From assembly GCA_023452965.1 (NCBI GenBank), contig JAEXUU010000393.1, positions 1 through 15,533 of the forward strand: a stretch of 15,533 nt of DNA, given 5' to 3'. A model generated the notes under the pieces. The model saw only the letters and a program-made list of their open reading frames with translations. It did not search any database and was not told the origin of the DNA. Origin of the DNA: Pseudomonadota bacterium. GTDB lineage: Bacteria; Pseudomonadota; Alphaproteobacteria; Rhizobiales; Beijerinckiaceae. This document shows positions 1 to 7,169 of this stretch, one piece after another. A program made the position numbers and the translations under genes. Each line of letters starts with the position of its first letter. Position 1 is the first letter of the stretch.

Positions 1-453
1 CGGCTTTGGCGTCGGGCGGAATTCGGGACCGGGACGGAAGGCCAGCGTCACGCCGGTGAAGCGCCGCCCGAATTCCTCGCGGCCGATCTCGCGTCGGCCA
101 TGGGCGGGGTCGTTGACGGTGAAGCCACGCCGGCCGATCCCCTCCAGCACGACGAAATGGTTGAAGTCCCAGAACAGGATCTGCGGCAGCGGCAGATCGG
201 CGAGGTCCTCGACCTCGCGGCTATAGGCGCTGGCCTCCAGTCCGCGCCGCCCGGCCGCATCGACGATATCGGCAGCCGAGACGCCGTCGCGCGAGACCCC
301 GCAACTGTCCCTGACGGCATCGAGCGTCTCCCAGCGCCCGAAGGCGGCGAGAACCATAGCTAGGCAGGCCGCCCCGCATTCCGCAGCCTCCATCTGCAGG
401 ACGGTCGGAACCGGTCCGGCGCGCCTGACTGGCCCAGGGCCGCGTTCAGCCAT
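1..453 (-). CDS. NHLP/NHLM-type bacteriocin ABC exporter, N-terminal C39 peptidase domain (partial, runs off the left edge)
   Basis: Only the first 151 codons are in the window; the gene continues past base 1. What is visible is a peptidase C39 domain, which in peptidase-containing ABC exporters cuts the leader of a substrate after a double glycine on the cytoplasmic face before translocation. The motif LQMEAAECGAA gives the oxyanion Gln20 and catalytic Cys26; FNHFVVLEGI gives His99; NDPAHG gives Asp115, so the triad is intact. The stretches around CGVSRDG (residues 51-57) and FTGVTLAFRPGPEF match the NHLP/NHLM branch from memory better than the colicin V or LanT branches. The start at base 453 is chosen because GGAAGG lies 5 nt upstream and the frame is closed by the stop of the preceding gene. 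It follows that gene by 30 bp, so it is the fourth gene of the operon. The membrane and ATPase domains should lie just outside the window but cannot be confirmed. Confidence 0.9.
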   Translation of the reverse strand, partial: MAERGPGPVRRAGPVPTVLQMEAAECGAACLAMVLAAFGRWETLDAVRDSCGVSRDGVSAADIVDAAGRRGLEASAYSREVEDLADLPLPQILFWDFNHFVVLEGIGRRGFTVNDPAHGRREIGREEFGRRFTGVTLAFRPGPEFRPTPKP

Positions 454-483
454 GGCGGCCTTCCGGCAGCAGAGCTGCAACCA

Positions 484-948
484 TCATTTCGCGATTGCCC
501 GCAGCGCCGCGAAGCCGATCTCGATCTGCTCGGCGCTCGAAGCGCCGCGCTCGGCGGCCTTGGCCAGCTCGACATAGGCCGCCTTGAGTGCGTCGTCCGG
601 ATAGTCCGGGACCGGCCCGCCGGCGCGCTGCGCCACCTGCTTCTCGAGGTCGACCACCGTCAGGAAGGCGACGAGCCTCGTCTTGCCCTGCGCCAGGACA
701 TTGTCGAAATAGCCGATGGTCAGGACGCGCCTGGCGGCTTTGTAGGCCTCGTCGAGCGACGCCGCCGGAGGGTCGGCGTCCTTGGCCATGGCGGCGGCGC
801 CGATCTTGCCGATCCACTCGGCCTGCGAATCCGACCAGCCATCCGCCTTAGCCCGGCGGCTCAGCGTCTCCTCGACCGAGGTGCCGGGTTGCTCGGCCTG
901 GACCAGGACCGGCGGCTGCGGAGGCATGGCGAACGGCACGAACATCAT
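484..948 (-). CDS. Unknown protein, paralogue of the upstream 169-residue protein (second copy)
   Basis: A 154-residue protein of no family I recognise. It has no signal peptide, no convincing membrane segment and no cysteine, so it is probably cytoplasmic. It is a clear paralogue of the product of the gene just upstream: both share GWSxSQAxW (residues 37-45 here), GYFDN (79-83), AFLTVxDLEKQVA (94-106) and PDYPD (114-118), with an alanine-rich helical C-terminus. The N-terminus, rich in Met, Pro and Val, is the divergent part. The start ATG is preceded by GGAAGGATGAGAAG; a second ATG lies one codon in. The gene sits 39 bp after its paralogue and 30 bp before the exporter. Position between a leader-bearing substrate and its exporter suggests immunity, chaperone or processing roles, but this is inference only. 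Confidence 0.8.
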   Translation of the reverse strand: MMFVPFAMPPQPPVLVQAEQPGTSVEETLSRRAKADGWSDSQAEWIGKIGAAAMAKDADPPAASLDEAYKAARRVLTIGYFDNVLAQGKTRLVAFLTVVDLEKQVAQRAGGPVPDYPDDALKAAYVELAKAAERGASSAEQIEIGFAALRAIAK

Positions 949-987
949 CTTCTCATCCTTCCGCGGCGGAATCCGGCGAACGCGGGA

Positions 988-1497
988 TCAGCTCAGGCCG
1001 CGCTCGCTCAGCTCGCGGATCACGCCATAGCCGGTGGCGATCTGGTCTTCGGTGGAAAGCCCCTTCTCCGCCGCCGCCTCGACGGCGCGGCAGGCCTCGA
1101 GCAGGATCGGGTCCGGATAGTCCGGCGCCGCATCGCCGCGCCGCTCGGCGACCTGCTTTTCGAGGTCGATCACGGTCAGGAAGGCGGTGTAGCGGTTCTT
1201 GCCCTCGTCAAGAGCGTTGTCGAAATAGCCGGCGGCGAGCTTGCGCCGCGCGAAGGCATAGGCCTGTTCCAGCGCCTCGGTGCCCGGCACGCCATCGGCC
1301 ACCGCCTGGAAAAGCGGCTGCTTGGCGAGTTTGTCGAGCCAGTCGGCCTGCGACTTCGACCAGCCCTCGGCCTCGGCCCGCTCCAGGATCTTCTTGCGGG
1401 AGCTGGCATCGAGCTCGGCAGCGGCCGGCGGCAGGTCGCGCGCCAGCTCGGCCTTATAGGCGGCGATCTCCTCGGGAGAACTCTTGTCGTTGATCAT
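988..1497 (-). CDS. Unknown protein, paralogue of the downstream 154-residue protein (first copy)
   Basis: A 169-residue, mostly helical, acidic protein without signal peptide or membrane segment; one cysteine (Cys135). I do not recognise the family. Conserved with its neighbour are GWSKSQADW (45-53), GYFDN (90-94), GKNR (99-102), AFLTVIDLEKQVA (105-117) and PDYPD (125-129). Both copies keep the order helix / GWSxSQ / GYFDN / DLEKQ / PDYPD, so the pair arose by duplication and has kept the core while the N-termini diverged. The start is supported by GAGAGG about 7 nt upstream of the ATG. It begins 41 bp after the stop of the 842-residue gene on the same strand, consistent with one transcript. 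Candidate roles are immunity to, or chaperoning of, the large exported protein; neither is shown by the sequence. Confidence 0.82.
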   Translation of the reverse strand: MINDKSSPEEIAAYKAELARDLPPAAAELDASSRKKILERAEAEGWSKSQADWLDKLAKQPLFQAVADGVPGTEALEQAYAFARRKLAAGYFDNALDEGKNRYTAFLTVIDLEKQVAERRGDAAPDYPDPILLEACRAVEAAAEKGLSTEDQIATGYGVIRELSERGLS

Positions 1498-1538
1498 CGC
1501 TCATCCTCTCGATTGTGCGTGTCGACGCGTAGCGCGCC

Positions 1539-4067
1539 TCAGCTGAACAGGCCGCGGAAGAAGCCGCCAACCGGGTTGTTGGTCAGATGGCCGAGGACCT
1601 TCGCACCGAAATTGCCCTTTTCGATGTCGCGGGCCGCATCCTGCATCGCCTGCTTGACGTTGCTCTCGATCTTGAAGTTGAGCTGGAGACCGATGCCGAG
1701 CGCGGCGCCGACATTCAGGCTCGCGGCGACCTTGCCGTCCTTGATCTCGAAATCGCCGTCGAGCTTGGCGCCGATCTTGCCGATATAGGCACCGGCGCCG
1801 ATGTCGGCCCCGCCATTCTTGCCGTGGAAGCCGGTCGTGCCCTCGACGCCGACCCCGGCCGAAGCCTCGGCGCCGACGCCGATCTTGGCCTTGACCTTGC
1901 CGTCCTTGGCGAAGGGATTGAACGTGACCTCGGCCTCGGCCTTCGCTTCGGCCTTCGCCTTGGCGTAGACCTCGAGATCGTTGCGGATGGTGTGGTCGCC
2001 GACCTTGGTCTCGCTGGTCAGGTTCGCCTTCACCGAGGCCTCGACCGAGGCCTTGGCCTGCAGCGACAACCCGTCGAAGCCGAGGCGCGCGCCGGCCTTG
2101 GCATTCGCCTCGGCATGGGCGGTGGCTGCGATGGTGTGCTTGTGCTCGACATCGCCGAACTTGGTGGTGTGCGAGTGGCTGGCCTCGGCATGGGCCGTGA
2201 CCTTGGTCGCGGCTTCGGCGCTGACGCTGTTGGCCGTCACCACCGCCTTGGCGCTGTTCTCGAAGGACGCACCGGCATAGGCCTTGCTGGTGACGGTGGT
2301 CGAGACGCCATTGCCGTGGTCGGTCGTCTTGCTGTCCTCGATGCCGGCCTCGGCACGGATGTTCCAATAGGCGCTCGCCCCGCGACCGACGCCGTTGGTG
2401 TAGGTGGTGGTGCCGCTCTCGGTCTTCACCTGAGCAACGGTGGTGCGCTCCTTGGTAACGTCGCCGTCAGTCGTCTTGACCTTGGTGATGCCGCCGGCGA
2501 GCACGTTCTCGTGGTCGGTGCTGTACAGCTTGCCGGCCGCCTTGGCGGCGTCCTTGTCGGCCTGCTCGAGCAGCTTCGAGCCGTATTCGTTGGCCTTGCC
2601 CCAGCCCTTCTCGGCCACCGCGCGAACCTGGTCGGCGCGGCCCGGCTTCGGCGGCTCGACACTCTTCGTCGCCATCTGCTTCGGCATGGTGTCGGCGCGG
2701 GGACGGGTTTCCTCGGCCTTGTCCTTGCCGGTCTTGACCGGGTTGGCGCCGACCGAGTTCGAGCGTTCCTTGCCGCCGGCCTCGCCGGCAGCCTTCTTGG
2801 CGGCGGCCTGGGTCGCGGCCTCGCCGCTGAGCTTCTCCTTCGAGCCCTGGAGCTGCTGCTTCGCCTCGGCGAACTTCTTCTGGGCGGCCTCGGAGGCCGC
2901 CTCGGTCGCGGCTTCCTTGGCCTTGGCGTCGTTGTGGGCAGCGGTGGTCTTCTCGACCTGGTTCTGGCTGACCGCCTCGCGGTAGAGCGCATCGCCGTGC
3001 GCCTTGACCGCCTCCTTCATCTGGGCGGGGTCCTGCTTGGCGGCAGCGAGCTTGACCCCGGCCTCGGTGCCCGGGACCCTGGCCTTGGCGATATCGCGCT
3101 CGGCCTCGGCGAGCCGCTTGGCCTCGCCGGTCTTGGCCTGCGAGTGCTGCGCGTCCTTGTGAGCCTTGTCGGCGTCGCGCATGTCCTTCAGCGGATTCTC
3201 GGCAGCCTTCTGCTGCTGCCGTACCTGCTCCTGAAGCTCGGCCTTCTTGTCGGCCGCCTGCTTGGCCTTGGCCGTATCCCACTTGTCGGTGAGGTTCTTC
3301 TGGGCCTCGACCTTCTGCGCCTTGTCGGCCTCAGCCTTGGCGGCGTCGCGCGCCGGTGTGGAGACGGAGGACTCCCATTTCTGGGTGGTCTTGCCGGTGA
3401 CGGGGTCCTTGACCGGTACGGTCTTCACCTCGGCCTTGGCATAGGTGTCGGAGACCGCGAGCTTGCCGGCGGGCGCCGCAGTCTTGCCGGTGGCGTTCTT
3501 GCGGAAGCTTTCCTCGACATCCCGGCTGAAATCCGGCTGGCCCTTCTTGCCGCCCTGGATTTCCTGGAGCTGCGCGTCGAGTTGCTTGAACAGCGGATCG
3601 CCCGCCTGCGCCTTCGCCGCGACCTGGGCCGGGGTCAGGTTCTCCTTCGCCCTTGTCTCCTGGTTCGACATCACGATCCTGACGCCATCGGCGTCGCCCT
3701 TCTGACCCCAGGCGACGAAAGTGACCCTGGCGTCGGAAGGCGACTTGCCCGGGCTCTTCGAGCCGGACTCGACGACCAGCCGCAGGTCGAAGCGCTTGTC
3801 CTCGCCGTAATTGACCTTGCTCTCCAGCACCGTCGCGGCGGGCTTGGCGGCCGAAGCCTTGTCGGCGCCCGACGCATCGAGCTTGACCTGCGGCGCGACG
3901 GGCGGCGCCACGTCCTGCTTGCCGGCCGTCAGGGCGATCGCGAAATCACCGTCGATGTGCTTCTTCTCATTGGGGTTGGCACCGCCGACGATCGACTTCA
4001 GCACGTCGAGCGAAATGGAGCCCTGCTGCCGGCGCGACTTGCCGTCTCGATCCTGAGTCTGCGTCAT
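1539..4067 (-). CDS. Giant (842-residue) putative exported protein with a double-glycine leader
   Basis: First gene of the export operon. Residues 17-29 (SISLDVLKSIVGG) fit the bacteriocin leader pattern: Ser at -11, Leu at -7, Ile at -4, Gly-Gly at -2/-1, so cleavage is predicted between Gly29 and Ala30. Downstream come a beta-type segment (about 80-135), a long Ala/Lys/Glu/Gln-rich segment likely to form coiled coil (about 235-435), a Pro/Lys linker (about 440-475), and a region at about 560-800 with alternating Ala, Val, Lys and Glu plus Gly-rich stretches, resembling amphipathic strands. It ends in Phe-Phe-Arg-Gly-Leu-Phe-Ser. There is no cysteine in 842 residues, no Sec signal and no RTX nonapeptide. 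The ATG has a poor ribosome site; GAGGGAG is about 30 nt upstream and no other in-frame start is available. GC-rich Ala/Lys codons create a false antisense frame. Function unknown; a large bacteriocin, toxin or surface protein is possible. Confidence 0.85.
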   Translation of the reverse strand: MTQTQDRDGKSRRQQGSISLDVLKSIVGGANPNEKKHIDGDFAIALTAGKQDVAPPVAPQVKLDASGADKASAAKPAATVLESKVNYGEDKRFDLRLVVESGSKSPGKSPSDARVTFVAWGQKGDADGVRIVMSNQETRAKENLTPAQVAAKAQAGDPLFKQLDAQLQEIQGGKKGQPDFSRDVEESFRKNATGKTAAPAGKLAVSDTYAKAEVKTVPVKDPVTGKTTQKWESSVSTPARDAAKAEADKAQKVEAQKNLTDKWDTAKAKQAADKKAELQEQVRQQQKAAENPLKDMRDADKAHKDAQHSQAKTGEAKRLAEAERDIAKARVPGTEAGVKLAAAKQDPAQMKEAVKAHGDALYREAVSQNQVEKTTAAHNDAKAKEAATEAASEAAQKKFAEAKQQLQGSKEKLSGEAATQAAAKKAAGEAGGKERSNSVGANPVKTGKDKAEETRPRADTMPKQMATKSVEPPKPGRADQVRAVAEKGWGKANEYGSKLLEQADKDAAKAAGKLYSTDHENVLAGGITKVKTTDGDVTKERTTVAQVKTESGTTTYTNGVGRGASAYWNIRAEAGIEDSKTTDHGNGVSTTVTSKAYAGASFENSAKAVVTANSVSAEAATKVTAHAEASHSHTTKFGDVEHKHTIAATAHAEANAKAGARLGFDGLSLQAKASVEASVKANLTSETKVGDHTIRNDLEVYAKAKAEAKAEAEVTFNPFAKDGKVKAKIGVGAEASAGVGVEGTTGFHGKNGGADIGAGAYIGKIGAKLDGDFEIKDGKVAASLNVGAALGIGLQLNFKIESNVKQAMQDAARDIEKGNFGAKVLGHLTNNPVGGFFRGLFS
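3981..4019 (-). other. Double-glycine leader motif and predicted C39 cleavage site
   Basis: Codons 17-29 of the 842-residue protein. Counting back from the predicted cut: Gly -1, Gly -2, Ile -4, Leu -7, Ser -11, Ile -12, with an acidic residue at -9 instead of the usual Glu at -8. This is the hydrophobic spacing that C39 peptidases read in class II bacteriocin leaders. The motif lies in the protein encoded by the same operon as a C39-domain exporter. Confidence 0.7.
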
Positions 4068-4522
4068 GTCCGCACGCGCGACATCGGTCGCGCTCCCTCT
4101 CGTTGAGCCAATACCCGGTTGCCGATGCTGCGCTTCTTGTTTTTTGTCGGCTCAGGACCTGCGATCCCGGCCGATAATGACTGCCGAAGCACTAGCGGCC
4201 GACAGATTGCCGTTGAGTTAAAAACTCGGATTTCCTTGCATTTCGATGACGCAACAGCGCCCTGCGATAGGCAAAAGCTAGAAGACGGCGCTTACATCAA
4301 CCTTACGGAAGCAAACGTCCGCAGCCCCGCCATCAACGAGCGCGCCGGCAGCTCGCGGCTCGGAAAGCCGGGCCACTCAACGAGCGGCGCTCGGCCGGAG
4401 CGCGCGCCATTTGCGATTGTTCAACGTTTGGACGGCTTATCTGGGCGCGCGTTTTTGGGCGGAATCGCCGGGGATCACTGAGCGAGCCTCATCCCGGCAG
4501 GAGAGCGGGGGCCAGACAACTT
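4068..4522. promoter_or_regulatory. 455-bp divergent intergenic control region with TCAACG repeats
   Basis: This is the only gene-free stretch over 300 bp. It separates the export operon (minus) from the response regulator (plus) and is visibly more AT-rich in places (4130-4150, 4211-4245) than its surroundings. TCAACG occurs on the plus strand at 4333-4338, 4377-4382 and 4421-4426, exactly 44 bp apart, and as its complement CGTTGA at 4101-4106 and 4211-4216. A 13-bp palindrome GAGTTAAAAACTC lies at 4215-4227. Promoters for both directions must lie here, but I see no convincing -35/-10 pair. A 120-codon plus-strand frame at 4119-4481 looks like chance. Confidence 0.5.
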
Positions 4523-5197
4523 GTGAGACTGCTGCTCATCGAAGACAATGAAGACCTCGCCAAGCTGATCGGCAGCCAGCTGGAAGCCGGCGGCTACGGC
4601 GTCGACCGGGTCGATAGCGTCGCGGACGCGATCGCGGTGCTGGATTCCCGCAACTACACCGCCATGATCCTCGACCTCGGCCTGCCGGACGGCGACGGGC
4701 TGAAGGTGCTGCGTCATGTCCGCAGCCAGCAGCTTCCCCTGCCGGTGCTGATCCTGAGTGCGCGCGGCGCCATGGACGAGCGGGTCAAGGGCCTGGAACA
4801 GGGCGCCGACGACTATCTCGCCAAGCCCTTCGCCTTCGAGGAACTCAAGGCCCGGCTGGCGGCCCTGCTGCGTCGGCCCGGCGCCCTTCTCGGGGCACAG
4901 CTGACCGTGAGCAACCTCGTCTTCGACACCCACGGGCGGCAGGCGAGCGTCGAGGAAAGGCCCCTCGCCTTGTCGGCGCGCGAGACCCAGCTGCTCGAAT
5001 TGCTAATGCGCCGTGCCGACAAGATCGTGCCGAAAAGCTCGGTGGAGGACCAGCTCTTCGGCCTCGACGACGAGTTCGGCTCCAATGCGGTCGAGGTCTA
5101 TATTCACCGGCTGCGCAAGCGCCTGCAGGACGGCAACGCGGCCGTGACGATCAACACGGTGCGGGGCGTCGGCTATGTGCTGACCGCGGTGGCCTGA
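4523..5197 (+). CDS. OmpR/PhoP-family response regulator (first two-component system)
   Basis: A 224-residue DNA-binding response regulator. The receiver domain (about 1-115) has the acidic pair Glu7/Asp8, phospho-acceptor Asp51, Ser79 and Lys101 of the KPF motif. A winged-helix trans_reg_C domain (about 127-222) follows, with the recognition-helix segment SNAVEVYIHRLRKRL and the closing VRGVGYVL. The start is GTG at 4523; no in-frame ATG fits upstream, and AGGAGAG lies 17 nt upstream, a longer than usual distance. The stop overlaps the ATG of the sensor kinase by one base (TGATG), so the two are translationally coupled. The gene is transcribed divergently from the leader/exporter operon, which makes that operon a natural candidate target; this is inference from position. 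Subfamily resembles PmrA/QseB/TctD regulators. Confidence 0.93.
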   Translation: MRLLLIEDNEDLAKLIGSQLEAGGYGVDRVDSVADAIAVLDSRNYTAMILDLGLPDGDGLKVLRHVRSQQLPLPVLILSARGAMDERVKGLEQGADDYLAKPFAFEELKARLAALLRRPGALLGAQLTVSNLVFDTHGRQASVEERPLALSARETQLLELLMRRADKIVPKSSVEDQLFGLDDEFGSNAVEVYIHRLRKRLQDGNAAVTINTVRGVGYVLTAVA

Positions 5198-6582
5198 TGC
5201 GACCCGGCCGCAGCCTGCTGTCGAAAATCTTCCTGCTCCAGGCGGCGGTCCTGTGCCTGGCCGCCCTCGCGGTGCCGGTTGCCATCGATGCGATGCTGCA
5301 GCGGCGCGCCTCCTTCTTCGAGGGCAAGGTCCTGACGGACCGGGCACGGCTGATCGCGGAGGCGCTGGTCGCAGCGCCCGATGGCAGCCTGACGTTGGCA
5401 CCCGGGCGTTATTCGCGGGAAGGCGAAAGCGGCGAGTTCGGCTATGCGGTGGTCGAGGCGACGGGCGAGGTGCGCGTAACCTCCTCTTCCTTCGCCAAGC
5501 GCCTGCTGGCCCATCTCGACCGCGGCGAGCAGCCCAAGTTCTTCTCGCTGGCCGAGGGCGGACGCCAGTACCGGGCGGTGAGCTTCCCGGTGACGGTCGA
5601 GGACCGACCCTACTGGGTCATTCTCGGGTGGAACCTCAGCCAGGAGGACGTGATCCACGACGATCTGCTGCACAACTTCCTGTGGAGCGCCCTGGCCGTC
5701 GCGGTGCCGCTGCTCCTTCTGCTGCTGGCCCTGAACGCGGTGATCGTGAAGCGCTTCTTCCGCCCGGTGCTCGACGTATCCCGGCGGGTGGCGGCACTCG
5801 ATCCGGCGCGCAGCGACGCGCGTCTCGCGACGGCCGACCTGCCGGCCGAAGTGCTGCCGCTCGCCCAGGCCTTCAACGTCGCGCTGACCCGCGTCGAGCA
5901 GAGCTACAAAGTCCAGAAGGAGTTCACGGCCGACGCCGCTCATGAGCTACGCACCCCGCTGGCGGTGCTCGATGCGCGCTTGCAGACCTTGCCGGCATCC
6001 GAGGAGCGGACGGCCCTGCTCGCGGATGCTCGACTGATGGCCCGCATCGTCAACCAGCTGCTCGACATGGCGACGCTCGAGCAGGAGAACCGGGCGGCCG
6101 GAGAGACCGACCTGCTCGATGTCAGCCGCTCTGTGGTCGGGGACCTCGCGATCGAGGCCATCAAGAAGGGGCAATCGCTCGGGCTGGTCGAGCCTGAAGG
6201 GCTGTCCAGCCTGCGTGTCCAGGCGCATGAGCAGGATGTCTGGCACATGCTGCGCAACCTCGTGGAGAACGCCATCCGTCATACACCGGCCGGTACCACG
6301 ATCGACGTCGTCCTGGGCAAGGATGGCAGCCTGACCGTGCAGGACGATGGCCCGGGGATCCCGGAGGATTTGCACGAGCACATCTTCAAGCGTTTCTGGC
6401 GGCGCAAACGCAGCGGCGGTTCGGGCGCCGGTCTCGGCATGGCGATCGTCCAGCGCGTCGCCCAGTCCAATGGCGGCTCGATCACGCTGCGCTCGGCCGA
6501 AGGCCAGGGAACTGCCTTCATCATTCGCCTGCCGCTGGCGCAAGGAGCCGAAGCCGCCGCGGAACTCTCCCGCTCGCGCTGA
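5197..6582 (+). CDS. Sensor histidine kinase, QseC/TctE-like (first two-component system)
   Basis: A 461-residue inner-membrane sensor kinase, partner of the preceding regulator. Membrane helix 1 spans about residues 9-30; a periplasmic sensor of about 130 residues follows; helix 2 spans about 160-186 (with a run of six leucines). A HAMP-like linker precedes the H-box FTADAAHELRTPLA with phospho-acceptor His249. The ATPase domain has the N-box NLVENAIRH (Asn358), G1 DDGPGIP (384-389) and G2 GSGAGLGMAI. The periplasmic part has no cysteine pair or His cluster that would name a ligand. Start ATG overlaps the regulator stop by one base. The C-terminus ends in an Ala-rich tail of no known role. 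Confidence 0.93.
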   Translation: MRPGRSLLSKIFLLQAAVLCLAALAVPVAIDAMLQRRASFFEGKVLTDRARLIAEALVAAPDGSLTLAPGRYSREGESGEFGYAVVEATGEVRVTSSSFAKRLLAHLDRGEQPKFFSLAEGGRQYRAVSFPVTVEDRPYWVILGWNLSQEDVIHDDLLHNFLWSALAVAVPLLLLLLALNAVIVKRFFRPVLDVSRRVAALDPARSDARLATADLPAEVLPLAQAFNVALTRVEQSYKVQKEFTADAAHELRTPLAVLDARLQTLPASEERTALLADARLMARIVNQLLDMATLEQENRAAGETDLLDVSRSVVGDLAIEAIKKGQSLGLVEPEGLSSLRVQAHEQDVWHMLRNLVENAIRHTPAGTTIDVVLGKDGSLTVQDDGPGIPEDLHEHIFKRFWRRKRSGGSGAGLGMAIVQRVAQSNGGSITLRSAEGQGTAFIIRLPLAQGAEAAAELSRSR

Positions 6583-6691
6583 GCCAGGCCCTGCGTTCAT
6601 GAGGGTTGACGCGCCCGGTGCGCTGCTGGTCACCTGCCACTGCGAACCGCCCGCGGCGGTGCGCTGACCCAGATCCACAGGAAGGCTTCCG

Positions 6692-6970
6692 ATGGACAAC
6701 CCCGTCGTCGACAGACCGGACCAGAGCCGCTTCGAGCTGGCGATCGGCGACGAGCTCGCCCTCGCCTATTACCGCATCGAAGGCGACCGGATCGTCCTCA
6801 CCCATACCGAGGTCCCCCAGGCGCTCTCGGGCCAGGGTGTCGGCTCGCGTCTGGCGAAGGGTGTATTCGAGCAGATCCGGGCGAGCGGACGCAAGGTCGT
6901 GCCGCGCTGTTCCTTCATGGCCAGCTGGGTGGGCCGGCATCCGGAATACAGCGACATCGTCGACGGCTAG
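6692..6970 (+). CDS. Small GNAT-like N-acetyltransferase domain protein (YidJ/YjdJ type)
   Basis: A 92-residue protein matching the short GCN5-related acetyltransferase family often annotated as a stand-alone acetyl-CoA-binding domain. The core includes the strand IVLTHTEVP, the acetyl-CoA phosphate loop SGQGVGSRL (residues 46-54, QxxGxG-like) and the C-terminal Cys73...Trp79...HPEY (83-86) typical of this family. It is shorter than full GNAT enzymes and usually has no known acceptor substrate. AGGAAGG lies about 7 nt before the ATG. It follows the sensor kinase after 109 bp on the same strand, probably as its own unit. Confidence 0.85.
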   Translation: MDNPVVDRPDQSRFELAIGDELALAYYRIEGDRIVLTHTEVPQALSGQGVGSRLAKGVFEQIRASGRKVVPRCSFMASWVGRHPEYSDIVDG

Positions 6971-7169
6971 GCCGCGTCAGCGAGCCTCACCCTCGAGGCC
7001 TGCACAAACCTTGCGGAGCGCCGGGCAGAGCCGGTAGGTGGGCGACGCCGTCCGGGCGCGCGACGAAACCCGTGCGAACAGCCGGCATCCCATGCCGACC
7101 GCAGTGCCCGCCGGCGCTGCGGCAGCCGCCCCTCGACATCCGGGAGGCGTCGACCTCGAGAGCCCTTTG

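Noticed and set aside
1587..4106. 839-codon plus-strand open frame antisense to the large exported protein
   Set aside because: Leu/Gly/Arg-rich translation with no domain; it arises from the Ala/Lys/Glu codon bias of the minus-strand gene, which has the leader motif and operon context.
4215..4227. Palindrome GAGTTAAAAACTC as a PmrA-type half site for the first regulator
   Set aside because: It does not fit YTTAAK and has no second half at 11 bp; kept only as a description of the control region.
4119..4481. 120-codon plus-strand frame in the divergent region
   Set aside because: No ribosome site, no domain and composition unlike the neighbouring genes; it overlaps the repeats and presumed promoters.
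7038..7169. N-terminal extension of PurU from a GTG start
   Set aside because: The 44 extra residues are Ala/Pro/Arg-rich and absent from the family; the ACT domain begins right after ATG 7170.
6971..7169. Possible riboswitch or structured leader before purU
   Set aside because: I looked for glycine, cobalamin and tetrahydrofolate riboswitch core motifs and found none; the GC-rich complementarity is what this base composition gives by chance.
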